Source of the DNA: Caprimulgus europaeus
Taxonomy: Eukaryota; Chordata; Aves; Caprimulgiformes; Caprimulgidae
Reading direction: 5' to 3'
NCBI GenBank assembly: GCA_907165065.1
Contig: OU015541.1
Span: forward strand, 15,130,501 to 15,194,500
Length of the DNA stretch: 64,000 bases
Below the pieces are notes generated by a model, which was not told the DNA's origin, did no database searches, and worked only from the letters and a program-made list of their open reading frames with translations. Both the position numbers and the translations under genes were made by a program. Below are positions 35,334-46,629 of the stretch, piece by piece. Within the stretch, counting starts at the first letter, position 1. Every line of letters starts with the position of its first letter.

Positions 35334-38186
35334 TCAGACAAGCCGGAGGCGCGCTGATCTGCACCGTGCTCCTGCCTGGGCAGGGGGCTTGGGACCCGCC
35401 GGAGGGACGGGCCGTCTGCAAAACCGTGGGCCCACGGAGGGGAGGCTGTCCTCAGAGAGAGAGCTCTCCTTCCCATCTCGTGGCGGGGGCGGTTTTGCGA
35501 CACGCCTTTCAACGTCCCCTTTGGGGATCAGTGCAGGCCCAGGCTGACAGGTCTGCTCTAATACAGAGTCCGTGATCCGTCGGGCCACGGTCCTTATAGC
35601 CAAAGCCCTGGCTGAGGCTCTTGGCTTGGTCTCCGTTTCTCTCCCTGACTTCTCCTTCCCCGTCCCGAGAATCTCAGGGAAAACGGTCCTGGCACAGCCA
35701 GTGCGATCTGCAGGGCGCTGCAGAACTCTGGAGACAGCATTTGGGATGCTCTCCCCGGCCACCGTGCGACTCAGCCGCAAGTGGTGGACTCGCACGCTGC
35801 CAAATCCAACATCTACAGGGGTTGGATTTGGCACTGGTGGTAACAGAGGCAGCTTTGCTCCCTTGCTTGCTCCCCGGCTCAGCTCTTCAGACGCTCTGGG
35901 GAATCCTCGTCCTTCCACGCCCTGCCTGGAGAAAGGTGCCTGGGATGGCTGCGGCTGTCTGCTGGAGACATTTCCTCTGGGAAGCTCCAGGATTTCGGTA
36001 TATGTGCAGCTCGAGTCCTGGGCAGCCTTAGAAGCTACAAAGGACTCCATGGTGCAGCAAACACGGTCAACAATTTCCCTCTTGAGGTTGTCCAGGGAAG
36101 CCTGTGACCATGCTCTGTCGCAAGCTGCAATTTCAACTCGCCCCGATTTCTCTTCCTCAGGTTTGCCCGCTCGGGTGGCCCCTGCGGCAACAGGCTGCTC
36201 CTTCCGCCTGGCTGCTGGCCCTGCCTCGGGCGCCTGCGACGTGCCGGATGCCAAACGCGTCCCCACGGTCTCCAAAACGGTCGCCACGAGCTCTTTGCCC
36301 ACCAGTTCCATTTCCTGCCAGCGATCTGCAGGAGAAGTCTCCGCAGGCTCTGCTCTTGTGGTGCTGCCACGCACTCTTCCTCTGATCCCCAGGGCAGCCC
36401 TCCTTAAAACGTAGGCAGCCTGATCCCGAGGAGCCTTCACCTTCTCCAACACTTCCTGCACCACAGCCGCAGCCACCTCTTCAAGCTCCTCTACTTGGGC
36501 TGCACTTTCGTCCGGCCTCCTGCCGGGCAGCTTGGGGCCTTCCTGTCCCAGCTCAGCCTGGCAGCTGCTTGGGCCCTTGTCCAAAGCTGCTTTCACTCTT
36601 GTGCGAGGCCCCGATTTTGAGGAGCCCTTCCCGCTTTTGGGTGCAGGTGGGGAAGGTGGTTTTTGAGGCCGCAGCAGCTTCTTCCGCAGGCGAGAAGTGT
36701 CCATTGGTCCCGGCAGATTCGGGGCATCCTTTAATTTGGCCAGGTGTTGCCGAAGCATTTCCTGAAAGGTGACAGCAGGTTGTGGCTCGCTGTTGCCTGG
36801 GCAAGCGCTCACGCCCCTGCGCACCGAGGCTTCACGCTGGCCCAGGCCGCGCTCTGCTTCAGCCACGCGGCGAGGGCAGAAGAGAAGCTCTTCCCTCGGG
36901 GCTCCGCGTGCTTGCACCCGACTTTCCTGCCTGTGCCCACCCCAGCCCCCTGCGCCGGCTCGGCTCCGAGCTGGCCAGTCCTTTCCTCGCCACAAGGCCC
37001 AGCCCAGCAGCACAGCCCTCGCCTCTGAGCTTTGCCTACCTCTTCTCGCCTGGACATTTGCTCTGCCTCCAGCTTGAGCCTGGTCAGGTACTGCCTGTAC
37101 TCATTGAACTCCTTCAGAGTGCAAACCACCTATGGAGACAGGAGAAACAGAGATGTCCCCCAAGGACGGGCAAGCCAGCTCTGCCGACTGCCGTCCCCGA
37201 AACAGCCCCAACCCAGCGGGAGGGGAGCTGCTCCTCTGCACACGCTCCCTCTGCGCTCAGAGGGAACCGTTTGTATCAGCCCAGTGACGTCCAAACCTAC
37301 GTCGCCATCGCTGGTGACGTAACCTCCTCTCTTCAGCCTCTCGATGTTGTCTCTGCGTTCGTGGTACGCCTGCAGGTGCGGGTCGTGCAGGCTGTTGTAC
37401 TCTGTGCGCAGGTGGCGACAGTAGGGATCCCCCAGGTCAAAATAGCACGAGGGACGGTGAAGCTGGAAGAGAGATGTTGCAGAGTGTGAACGGGGCAGGA
37501 GAGAGCAGCAGAGACAAACGCGCTTCCCAGCTCCTCACGCACACAGGCTAGCGTTTCCAAACCCCCGAGCTAGTGACCAGTTCCCGGCTTACTTCCCGCC
37601 CAGAGGAACCATCTCTCCACTTCAGAGACTCTCCAGCAGAGAAGAAACCCTGTGCCTTCTCTGCTGTGGCTGGAGGAACACAAGGAGCTGTTTACTGCGG
37701 GGGGGGGCAGGCGGTTGTGCCCAGTGCTGGCACCTGTAAGGAGCTCAGCTGAAATGGTGTTGCCTACGGCCATGCCTTTTCCTCTGCAAATTCACTCTGA
37801 TTGATTGCTGAACGGGATTGCGTGCCCCAGAGGGGCCAAGCTGGCCGTGTGGAAAGGTAAAGACAGCTTGAAGACCTGACAGCAACACTCGGGCCAGCCT
37901 GGAGCACTGCCATGGGCAAGTCCTCCTTTCTCTCGGCCCCATGGAGCCAGGAGCTTCCCTCGACTCCCCAGCCCTGTCCGATTGAAGGGCTGCAGCTCCC
38001 GCTGATGAGCAGGTGGCCACAAGGACTTCTCTGAATGACGAGGAACCCCTAAAAGAAGGGAGCTTTACTACCCGTTGCTGCTTCCTTTACCTTTTCCCCC
38101 AGCTTCCCCCTGCTGAAGACAGGCTTGGAGCCTGGCAGCACAGGGATCTTGACCCCAAGTGGGAGGTCCAGCAGCTTTCGGTCCAT
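35334..38186 (-). CDS. FSIP2-like protein, copy 2 (4 coding exons, intact)
   Basis: Second complete FSIP2-like gene, direct repeat of copy 1 at an offset of 31,367-31,368 bases. Coding exons: 38091-38186 (start at 38186), 37301-37462, 37040-37129 and 35334-36761. All are phase 0 with intact splice sites, giving 591 aa. In the 475-residue last exon I count five amino-acid differences from copy 1 (S/G, L/M, Q/R, A/V, M/T), so the duplicates are about 99% identical. Promoter features are kept: a TATA-type box at 38549-38558 and the paired GATGCGAC motifs behind it. Homology to copy 1 stops abruptly at 38618, before the myosin exon, where LTR sequence begins. Role as in copy 1, inferred from FSIP2. 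Confidence 0.8.
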
Positions 38187-38548
38187 CACTCCGGTAGCTC
38201 CTTCTCCCAGGTGCTGTCTTCTGTGCCCGAGCTAGGAAGACAGAGACACTCAGGCGCTAGCTCAAGAAGCCTCCTGCACGGCAGCTGCAAGGAAGGGCCT
38301 GTCCCGAGGCCCCAGGCCAGCCCCGCCATGTCCCAGGCTCCCCGGCTGAGCCCTCTCCACGGGCCCGCTGCTCACCTCTCTCCTCTTTCCCAGCGCACTC
38401 AGCACTGTGTCTGCGTGTCGGACGCCAGCAGTGAGACGGTGCTCCACGGCTCCTTCCAAGAGCTCTCCTGGAGCTGCGACCCTGCGCTCGCACCTCTGTC
38501 TCCAGAGGCACCCAGCTGTGGCCGCCACAGCCGCTCTTCCCGCCAGCG

Positions 38549-38618
38549 GCTTTATAGAGCAGGCGCATTGTCGCATCATGGCGGTGCCGCACTGTCGCAT
38601 CATCACTGCGTTGCCGCG
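38549..38618 (-). promoter_or_regulatory. Truncated promoter of FSIP2-like copy 2
   Basis: The TATA-type box and paired GATGCGAC motifs are present, but upstream sequence is replaced by an LTR fragment from 38619. If copy 2 is expressed, part of its control region is therefore LTR-derived. Confidence 0.45.
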
Positions 38619-38802
38619 GTGAGCACTGTGTGTCGCTCATTTGTCTATTCTGTTATCACTGTTGTTATCATTATCATTTTATTTTAATTAGTCAATAGTT
38701 TTTATCTCAACCCATGATTTTCCTTGTTCTTTTTCCAATTCTCTCCCCTACTCCCTGGGCGAGGTTGGCGGGGGGGAGGGTGAGCAAGCAGGCTGTTTTG
38801 GC
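38619..38802 (+). mobile_element. LTR fragment interrupted by the provirus
   Basis: Second half of the local LTR family (compare 53220-53405). It is split by the 9-kb provirus and resumes at 47828-47875 with the LTR end (GGGTGAATCCACCC). Confidence 0.7.
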
Positions 38803-39188
38803 TGTCGGCAGCGAAGCTATGGACTTCAGACAACTTTATAAGAGTTATCAGCAAAGACCCTTTATTAAGCAAAAGCACAGATTTATATATCATTTATTTC
38901 ATGTTCACACGAAGCACTTTACAATGATTGGATAATTCAGTTGTTCATGAGCTGCTCACACGCCTTTTTCTGCACAGCTGTTGGTTGATGGACTTTGCGT
39001 GCATCCTTTGTTGTTTGCTTGCCAGAGTCCATCTTTTGTTACATTTCAAGGCTCCCTCCTCATATCTTGTCGACTCAGCTGCTGACACCGTGGTTCTGAC
39101 TCTGCCTTTTTGTGTCTCCAGACATGTACCCTCCCAGTTCCCATAATCCTCTCAGGGTAGGCCAAGATACATTCCCACAATCCCCACA
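38803..39188 (-). repeat. 3' LTR of the 9-kb provirus
   Basis: On the minus strand it starts TGTGGGGATTG next to the polypurine tract and ends CCGACA. It contains an ATATATAAA TATA-type box and an AATAAA signal near 38861-38866. About 30 bases near its start (plus-strand 39130-39162) are missing from the 5' LTR. Confidence 0.75.
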
Positions 39189-39590
39189 CTTCCCCTTTTT
39201 TCTTTTTAGGAGCAGAAAAAGAAAAACCTTTTGTTAAACATTGCAATATACAAGGTATGATGGTAAATGCAACAAAACAGAATACAATAATGGTTAAATT
39301 GAAGATAACAGTGGTTAAACAAGTTTCTAACAGAAACACAAGCCTTGATGTTAAAGCCTAACTTAGACAACTTATCAGTTACATAATTGCTTATATACTA
39401 TTAAACTGATAACACATCCATAAAAAGTTTTTCATTAGTTAAAAGCTATCGTTACACACACTTGGTTATAATACTTGATTGTACGTAAAGCGAATCACTT
39501 ACATTCTGGTTTCGCTACTCCTGACACAAAATTGTCAAAGTTTCTTCTGACTTTTTCCTTGTCAAAGCACTCAAGGATAACTAAGGTCAC

Positions 39591-40745
39591 TCAACTCCAC
39601 AAACCGTATTCGACTTCACAATGTCCATTTGCTTTTAGAAACCCCACAATTCCCCCTTCTTGTTTTTGTACCACAAAAGCCTTGTTCACCATCTTCTTCA
39701 GGGCCCTTTGCAGACACGATAGCAAGCAAGGCACTAAGAGGAGGATCACCAAAGTTATAAATAACACCAGCAATCCTGACTTGAGCAGTGAAGAAACGCA
39801 TCCTTGTATTCCCCAACCCTGAAACCACGTACTTAACCAATCATCATTATCTACCTTTAACTGTTTGAGATTTTCCTTTAATTTGGTAATGGCCATATGA
39901 ATTGATTCTGAGTGTTGTGATAAATTCATACAGCACATACCTTCAAATTCCTCACAACCATGGCCTTGAGCTAAAAGCAAAAAATCAACAGCAGCTCGAT
40001 TTTGCAAAGTGGCGTGTCAAACTGAGTCAACATCTGTCAGCAAGCCTGATAGTGCCAAGGACATAAGATTAGATTGTTGAGAAAGCCAGCACCCTAACTT
40101 GAGTAGGTTTGTTAGTGCACTCGCTACTCCTACTCCAGGAGCGAAAATAGAGGCTGCAATTATTTGTCCAGGATTCCAAAACTTCACCTTGGAATTACAG
40201 TCCTTTGCAAATGAGTGAGTGTTAGTGCTACGCTTACTACTTTTCTGATTTTTAAACTTTCCCAAAATCATAGCAATGTTAGGTGTCAAGAGAGTTAAAC
40301 GGCCTAAGCTGCAGGGGCCTCCACGAACACATGGTGGTGTGCCTGCCCACACTCTGTCTCCACAGGTAAGAAAAACACCTGGCGGTAGCTGTACGGGAGT
40401 ATAAGTAGATCTAGAAACATTCTGTGCAGTGTAATTACACCAAGCTGCTGTATTTCTAAAAACAGAAACAGTGGCATTGACATTCTGGGCAGTGGCCTTA
40501 GCGTTCTTTGTAGAGAAATTAAAAAAGACACAGAAGTCCATCGGTACTGATCCCAACAGATTCAGCTCCTGTGGCTCTGCAGGCATCATCGGTAGGAATG
40601 GGACCCATCCATCCCAATTATCACCTACTGCTTGCATTGTGTTAGTGGCTTTCCTTGCCTGTACAGGGACAAGGGACACAGGGTCATCTGTTGGTAAACC
40701 CACCTGACATGTAGAAAAGGGGTTGTCCAGGGTGGCAAGAGACAA
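39591..40745 (-). pseudogene. Retroviral env (SU end and TM), one in-frame stop
   Basis: SU C-terminal part and TM share one frame: 40745-40020, a TGA stop at 40017-40019, then 40016-39591. The TM part has the C-X6-C-C motif (CEEFEGMCC), an upstream heptad region, a hydrophobic anchor (LLVLFITLVILLLVPCLLSC) and a basic tail. Layout and motif resemble alpharetroviral envelopes. The N-terminal part of SU is not open. Gene is inactive because of the stop and the missing start. Confidence 0.75.
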
Positions 40746-40897
40746 ATAAAGTGTGTTTTGCTGCGTTTGGTTAGCCAGACTAATTCAAATATTTGTTCTG
40801 AGTAAGATGTTATAATAGCCTTGAATCACTATCAAAAGACTGAGAAACCCTATCAAAGTACCCACAGATTGATGCTGCATTCCCATTGTTCTTTCTG

Positions 40898-41400
40898 TCA
40901 GTCAAAATGTTTTACAGACTTAAAAATTGGACACAACTGAGTACTTGCATGCGTGTCTATCCTGGATCTCTGTGGGGTGACATCTGGATTTCCGTTGTTC
41001 TGCCCATGTACAGGTTGTCCTTTCCACGGTTTTGTCCACCGGGCAGGAACCCACCTAGGTCCAGTATCTGTTAGGACACACATATAACCTCTTCCTGTTA
41101 AACGAACTTCAGCAGGGCCTTTCCATTTTCCATCTGTTAGATCTTTATATAATACCTGAATTGTACTGCTATTGTTACCTGGACTTTCTGCTAAGGCCTG
41201 TCCATGGACTGCCACGGGTGGATCCTCTGCATTGACGACTAGATGTAAGAATGTAAGTACATACAATGCTTTTGAAATACGTTCCTGTGGTGTTAAGCCT
41301 ATTTCCCCCGTTTTCTGTTTTTGTAAGATGGATTTAAGCACTTGGTGAGCTCGTTCAATGGTAGCTTACACCCCACGGTTGACAGAATTGTGCAAAAAAG
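40898..41400 (-). pseudogene. Retroviral integrase C-terminus
   Basis: Begins in the end of the catalytic core (ATIERAHQVLK, with the third acidic residue), preceded by a stop. It continues through the DNA-binding domain (WKGPAEVRLTGRGYMCVLTD, then PRWVPARW). The rest of the core and the zinc-binding domain are deleted: RNase H sequence lies only about 60-100 bases upstream. Confidence 0.7.
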
Positions 41401-41464
41401 CATGCTGCAAAGAATTCCTTGGAGTGCCATTTAAAACATGTTTGTCCCAGTGTGCATCACTCAA

Positions 41465-42860
41465 CTAAGTGACAGCAGCCTTGTGGTTATTTTTGCTAGC
41501 ATCAGTAAAAACAGTTAAACCTCCCGCAGGAGCCGCAGAGCAAAGAGGCTTTTCAAGAAAAGTGTTAGAAGACAGGAGGAAAAACAAACGGTGAGGTGGA
41601 TAAACATTAGAAGTTTGTGCAGAATAACCTGCCAGAGCTAATTGTAAATCGTCTGAGTGCCGCAGAGACCAATCAAAATATGCCTGTGTTAGTGGAAGGA
41701 TGATATATGTAGGATCAAAACTAGCTATCTTGATTAATCTTGATTTGCTTCTCATCATCAATTGAGCCAGTGCTTCCAGTTATGTAGTTGTACTTTTGTG
41801 CAAAGAGTACAGCAAAAAGATCCACTCCAGTACACACAAGGGATCTTTTTTCGCATCCTTCCATTGCATCAGCAATGCAAAGGGGTGACAACTTGCAGGA
41901 CCTCTAGTAACAGTAGCCAAAGTGACTTTTAAATCAGGATTATATCTACAGACATATGCTTTTGCTACCTTGTCTACAATATGCTGCAAAGCAAAAGTTT
42001 GTGTTTCAGATAACTCTCCTTTAGCAGTGGCATCAGGCGTGCCCTGAAGTAAAGGCATTAAAGGACCGAGGTCTTCCTTAGTAATGCCACACAATGGCCG
42101 AATCCACTGAACGTCTCCTACTAATTTTTGTACTACCTTTAACTGCCAACGTCTGAATATTATTTTGAAGTGTAATATTTTGTGGCCTAACTTGTTCAGC
42201 TGACAGTGTCCAGCCAAGGTAATGCCATGGTAATTTTTTCTGGCGCAATTTTTAGACCTGTAGACCCAAGGTGGGATCTCAATTCAGTAATTAAAAGGTC
42301 CGTGTGCAGATGTTGACCAGCTATTAAAATAGCATCCATGTAATGATAAATCAGTAATTGAGGCTTGGTTTGCTGAATAGGTTGAAGTGCCCAAGCTACA
42401 AATAACTGGCACATGGTAGGAGAATTTTCGATACCTTGTGGTAAAACAACCCAATGATATCTTTTTGCAGGTTCAGCCTTATTGATAAATGGTACAGAAA
42501 ATGCAAATTTTTTACAGTCATCTGGGTACAATGGAATTGTGAAAAAATAATCTTCTAAATCAATAATCAATAAGTCCCAATTCTCTGGAAGCATTACAAG
42601 GCTTGGAAGTTCTGGCTGAAGAGCTCTCATGTCCTGCATCACGGCATTTATTGCACCTAAATCATGTAATATTCTCCATTTCCCACTCTTTTTAGGGATG
42701 GTAAAGATTGGAGTGTTCCAAGAACCAGTGGACAGCACAATGTGTCCTGCTTGCAATTGCTCCTGCACTAGATTTTGGACTATGGACAGCCTCTCTGCCT
42801 TTATCAGCCATTGATCTACCCAGACTGGGGTATCAGTGATCCAGGTGAGCTTTTAAATTT
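41465..42860 (-). pseudogene. Retroviral reverse transcriptase and RNase H start
   Basis: From about 42850 the minus strand reads the RT fingers and palm (WVDQW, then WNTPIFTIPKKSGKWR, LPQGIENSPT and YHYMDAILIAG). The catalytic box is YMDA instead of YMDD, so one metal-binding aspartate is lost. Frame changes occur near 42200 and 41770. The RNase H start (VFTDAS) is at about 41490-41510 and is followed by a stop and a deletion. Sequence type is class II (beta/alpha-like). Confidence 0.75.
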
Positions 42861-44084
42861 AAATTCTTCACAGGAGGAGTCTCACGTGTGTTGCGGTTGT
42901 CGGCTGGCTGAGCTGCAGAAGCAGGTGAGGAGCAGGAAAGCTCCTTCGCCTGTGCACAGCGTTGGCTGGGAAGTCCCTTTGAGCTCTTACTTTCCCTGTG
43001 CGCTACTGGCTTCCAATTCAGCTCTGTGCACTCCCCTTCCAGAGCTGGCTGCCCCACTTTCACATCTAGTCTGCTCTAGATGCTTAGCAGATGAGGGTCC
43101 CACTTTTTCTCTGTTTGCCTTTCTGTTGACAGACCTTGGTCTTGTCATTCCAAGGCAGCAGGGGCCTTAAAGCTCCTTCAGGAATTGCTTCTGTTACTTG
43201 CGTTCACTTGCCAAGAACTGATATTTTCCCCTTCCTAGCTTGAGGCTGGGGATTGCATTGCCATGTGGAACAAGCCCTTGGCAAAGCACAGGTCACTCTG
43301 AAAACAGAGGAAAACCTCTGGCCTGAGCTGTTTTCCCCAAAAGAGCAGAGCCCTGAGCGCTGCTCCCTGTGCCGGCATCTCCTCCGCTCCAGAGCAGACA
43401 GAGGGCAACACGCCAGAGCTGCTGTGGCTGCACAGTGCTGCAAACCTCAGAGGAGGTGAGGGCAGCTGGGTGTCTCCCAGCAAAAAGCCCAGCAGGCACA
43501 ACCCCGTGGTGTCAGGATAGTGATTAACAGAGTTGGAGGAGTTTTGAGGCCTCAGCAGTCCTTCAAGGCTCATTTCTCCTCTGGCTTTGTTCATCCAATT
43601 ACGCTCTGCTCATCTGTGAATGCTCTACAGTTAGGAAAGATGGGAGTTTGCTCCCTGGTCATGTGTGAGCTGCCAAGTTCTTAAACTAGATCCTAACAGA
43701 ACATGTTGTGCTGCACTACCTTGTGTAGGCAGGAGTCCTCCTGCTGAGGAAGAAGCACATGGAAGTAAGGTGTGAGTAACCCAAACCTCTCCTTTGAAAA
43801 CCAGAGTTGGGTTACTCAGTCCTGTGGGACCCTCTGTCCTTAGTGTCCATGTCATGTCCCGGTGTTGTACGGGTGAATGGTTTGCCAGAAAGGAACTTGA
43901 ATTGTTGGGAACCCGAGTTCAGTTCTGGGTGACGCCGGGAGCCTGTCCCTTCCCATTCCACAGGGACCAAGTGTTTGTCAGGGCTGGAGTCAGAGGGTGC
44001 CTCTCCCCTGAGAGCCGGCACCGTGGAGCTAGGGATGGTCCTAACAGCGTGGGCTTGTCTGAGCTCGGCCTTTTGCCCTTTCAG

Positions 44085-44260
44085 GTGTCCCTTCTGCAGA
44101 CACAGCTGGAACAAGAATGAAAATACAAGCAGGACTATATTGAGTGCTGTGCAAAGACCAGCCAGGAGCTGTCAGAGCTGCACCAGGAGCTGTCTTCCTC
44201 CTTAGCAGCCGTTGTCAGGGAGCCCAGAGCTGCTGTTCTGGAGGCAGAGACACAGAAGCT
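44085..44260 (+). pseudogene. CEP250 last-exon copy with its own stop
   Basis: Reads VSLLQTQLEQE, then TGA, then KYKQDYIE and the conserved SQELSELHQELSSSLAAVV and EAETQKL. The TGA lies two codons before the position of the TAA in the main gene, so the two copies were interrupted by different mutations. The homology ends after QKL, as in the main copy. Confidence 0.75.
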
Positions 44261-44996
44261 GTGTTTTCCTGTAGCAGAGCAGCTGCAGCATCGCAGGGTT
44301 CCTGCCTTGTGCCCTTCCCAGGAATACATTCTGTTTTGCTGTGTTGTTATCATTATCATTTTATTTTAATTAGTCAGTAGTTTTTAGCTCAACCCATGAG
44401 TTTCCATGCCCTTTTCTTTCCAATTCTCTCCCCTACTCCCTGGGCGAGGTTGGGGTGAGGGGGGTGAGAGAGCAGCCTGTGTTTGGCTGCAAGCTGCAAG
44501 CAAAAAGGGGTGAATCCACCCAAACCAGCACACACCTCCACATCAGCCCCTCTCTCTCCCATCTAAACGGGTCCTTCTCAGGGGTGTGAGCGCTTGCCCA
44601 GGCAACAGCGAGCCACAACCTGCTGTCACCCTTCAGGAAAGGCTTCGGCAACACCTGGCCAAATTAAAGGATGCCCCCAAACTGCCGGGACTGATGGACG
44701 CTTGTCCTGGTTTTAGCTGAAATAGAGCTGGGTTTCTTCTCAGTAGCTAGAATTGTGCTGCCTTTTGCTTCCAGCCTGGGACTTGCTGTGACAGAGAGAG
44801 ACTGATAACATGCCAGTGTTTACATTTTTGTCACTGGAAGTGAAGGACTTTGTGTTCTGTTAGTCCACAAGCACAGGATTTAAGTGGGGAGAAGAATATT
44901 TAAATTAATAAACTTAATTGACAGTTAGATATGCCAATGGGCTATTCCATATCACATCACGTCATGCCCAGTATATTAGTGAGGGGCTCTTCCTCT

Positions 44997-45714
44997 CTTG
45001 CTCTCTGGCTTTTGCTCGGCTCTCGCCCTTCTGGGATTCTCTCTCCTCCGGGACAGCAGGATGACCATGAGCCAGCACTGTGCCCTCGTGGCCAGGAAGG
45101 CCACTGGCATCCTGGGGTGCATTAGAAGGGCTGTGCTTAGTAGGTCAAGAGAGTTTCTCCTCCCCCTCTACTCTGCCCTGGTGAGGCCACATCTGGAATA
45201 TTGTGTCCAGTTCTGGGCCCCACAGTTCAAGAGGGACAGGGAACTGCTTGAGAGAGGCCAGCACAGAGCCACCAAGATGAAGGCATCTTCCTGAGGAGGA
45301 AAGGCTGAGGGAGCTGGGTCTCTTTAGCTTGGAGAAGAGGAGACTGAGGGGTGACCTCATTAATGTTTATAAATATGTTAAGGGCAAATGTCAGGTGGAT
45401 GGAGCCAGGCTCTTCTCAGTGTGTCCAATGGTAGGACAAGGGGCAATGGGTGTGAGCTGGAACACAGGAGGTTCCGCTTAAACTTGAGAAGAAACTTCTT
45501 TCCTGTGAGGGTGCCAGAGCCCTGGGACAGGCTGCCCAGGGAGGGTGTGGGGTCTCCTTCTCTGGAGACATTCAAGACCTGCCTGGACACCTTCCTGTGT
45601 GAACTCATCTGGGTGTTCCTGCTCCGGCAGGGGGGTTGGACTGGATGATTTTTCGAGGTCCCTCCAACCCCCACCATTCTGTGACATTCTTCTGTGATAT
45701 TCTGTGACATCCCT
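44997..45714 (+). mobile_element. CR1 LINE fragment inside provirus insert
   Basis: Plus-strand CR1 with the coding end ([32 protein letters not shown] text with frameshifts) and 3' end near 45640-45714. Counterpart of the CR1 at 7497-8185. Confidence 0.85.
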
Positions 45715-46270
45715 ATTTTAAATTGTCTGCCTCTCAATGGCCGCTCCTGAAAAGGCTGGGTTGTGAGCACTGCACCCATGTGACTGAGAAGGTTTCTTCC
45801 AATTAACACGACTGTTATGGCTAACATGGGTTATTTATAGGTTTATGACCAATATTCACTAGTATATGGGCTGTGTTTTGAGCAAACTCCGTTACTTTTG
45901 CTTCAATACACCTCTCACACCGTCTGCAGGCTAGCAGCACACTGCTATAGCACCATTGTCGGCACTCTTGACACCGGAACAACACCCAGGGATGGCACCC
46001 GTGGCTCTCCGGACAGCTGATTTCCTGAGGCTGAAGATATTGCAGGCGGTTCATTGTTGACTGGCTTTACCCACTTTGCTGGCACCCATCTGGTTCCAGT
46101 ATCTGTAACGACACAAGCATAGCTCCTACCCCAAGTTATTAGTACTCTGGGACCCTCCCATACGATAGTGATGACTTTGTATTTATCTTTGATTCTTTAA
46201 ACTTTCTAAATTCCCATTTAGTTTCCGTTTAGTTTTCATTTAGTTTCCATTTACACATTAAACAACCACA
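45715..46270 (-). pseudogene. Second integrase tail and env leader from another element
   Basis: Minus-strand text at about 46020-46150 reads VLITWGRSYACVVTD, then TRWVPAKWVKPVN, a second integrase C-terminus in a provirus that already has one at 41 kb. Flanking bases up to 46270 match 57121-57310 in the plus-strand provirus. A cysteine-rich frame (45821-46054) follows, probably the start of an envelope leader. This part comes from a different retroviral family member by recombination or nested insertion. Confidence 0.55.
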
Positions 46271-46629
46271 AAGAAAAATTATGTTTACAACATTGAAGTG
46301 TAACTTCTCGCTTCGTTCGTCAACACAGACACTCAATCACACAAACGGGAAGGGCTCTTCACTCCTCTCACTCACTCACACCACAAAATGTGCCAATTAA
46401 ACAATAGTTAGATGCCTGTGCAGCATAAACTATAAACAGTTCACCATTTGCCACAGGTCCACACCAAGCAGTGTAACTTAAACCGTAATGCACGGTACTG
46501 GGTTGTTTCTCTCTCTCTTTGTAAAAAAATTTTTTTTTTTTTTACAAACAGTTGTATAAGGTGACAGCGAGTCCCACACAGCGCTGCTGCTGTGTGAGTC
46601 CTCTTCAACAGATGCTTGGTGGAGGCTGA
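46271..46629. other. Degenerate retroviral spacer with poly-T run
   Basis: No domain is recognisable. It includes an A7/T-rich homopolymer run at about 46526-46545 that marks low-complexity sequence. Confidence 0.35.

Larger units (their letters stand above)
42863..45714 (+). repeat. Inverted copy of 7492-10347 inside the provirus
   Basis: About 2.85 kb match the reverse complement of the CEP250 3' region, LTR pieces, FSIP2-like scrap and CR1. In order here: CEP250 exon 23 (42875-42924, EESHVCCGCRLAELQKQ), intron, CEP250 last exon (44085-44260), LTR piece (44340-44530), FSIP2-like scrap, LTR piece and CR1 (44997-45714). One end breaks about ten bases upstream of exon 23, the other at the CR1 tail. 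It replaces the gag-pol junction of the provirus. Confidence 0.85.

Noticed and set aside
42863-45714. Retroviral capture of CEP250 as a processed transcript
   Set aside because: The segment retains an intron, LTR pieces and a CR1, so it is a genomic DNA copy.
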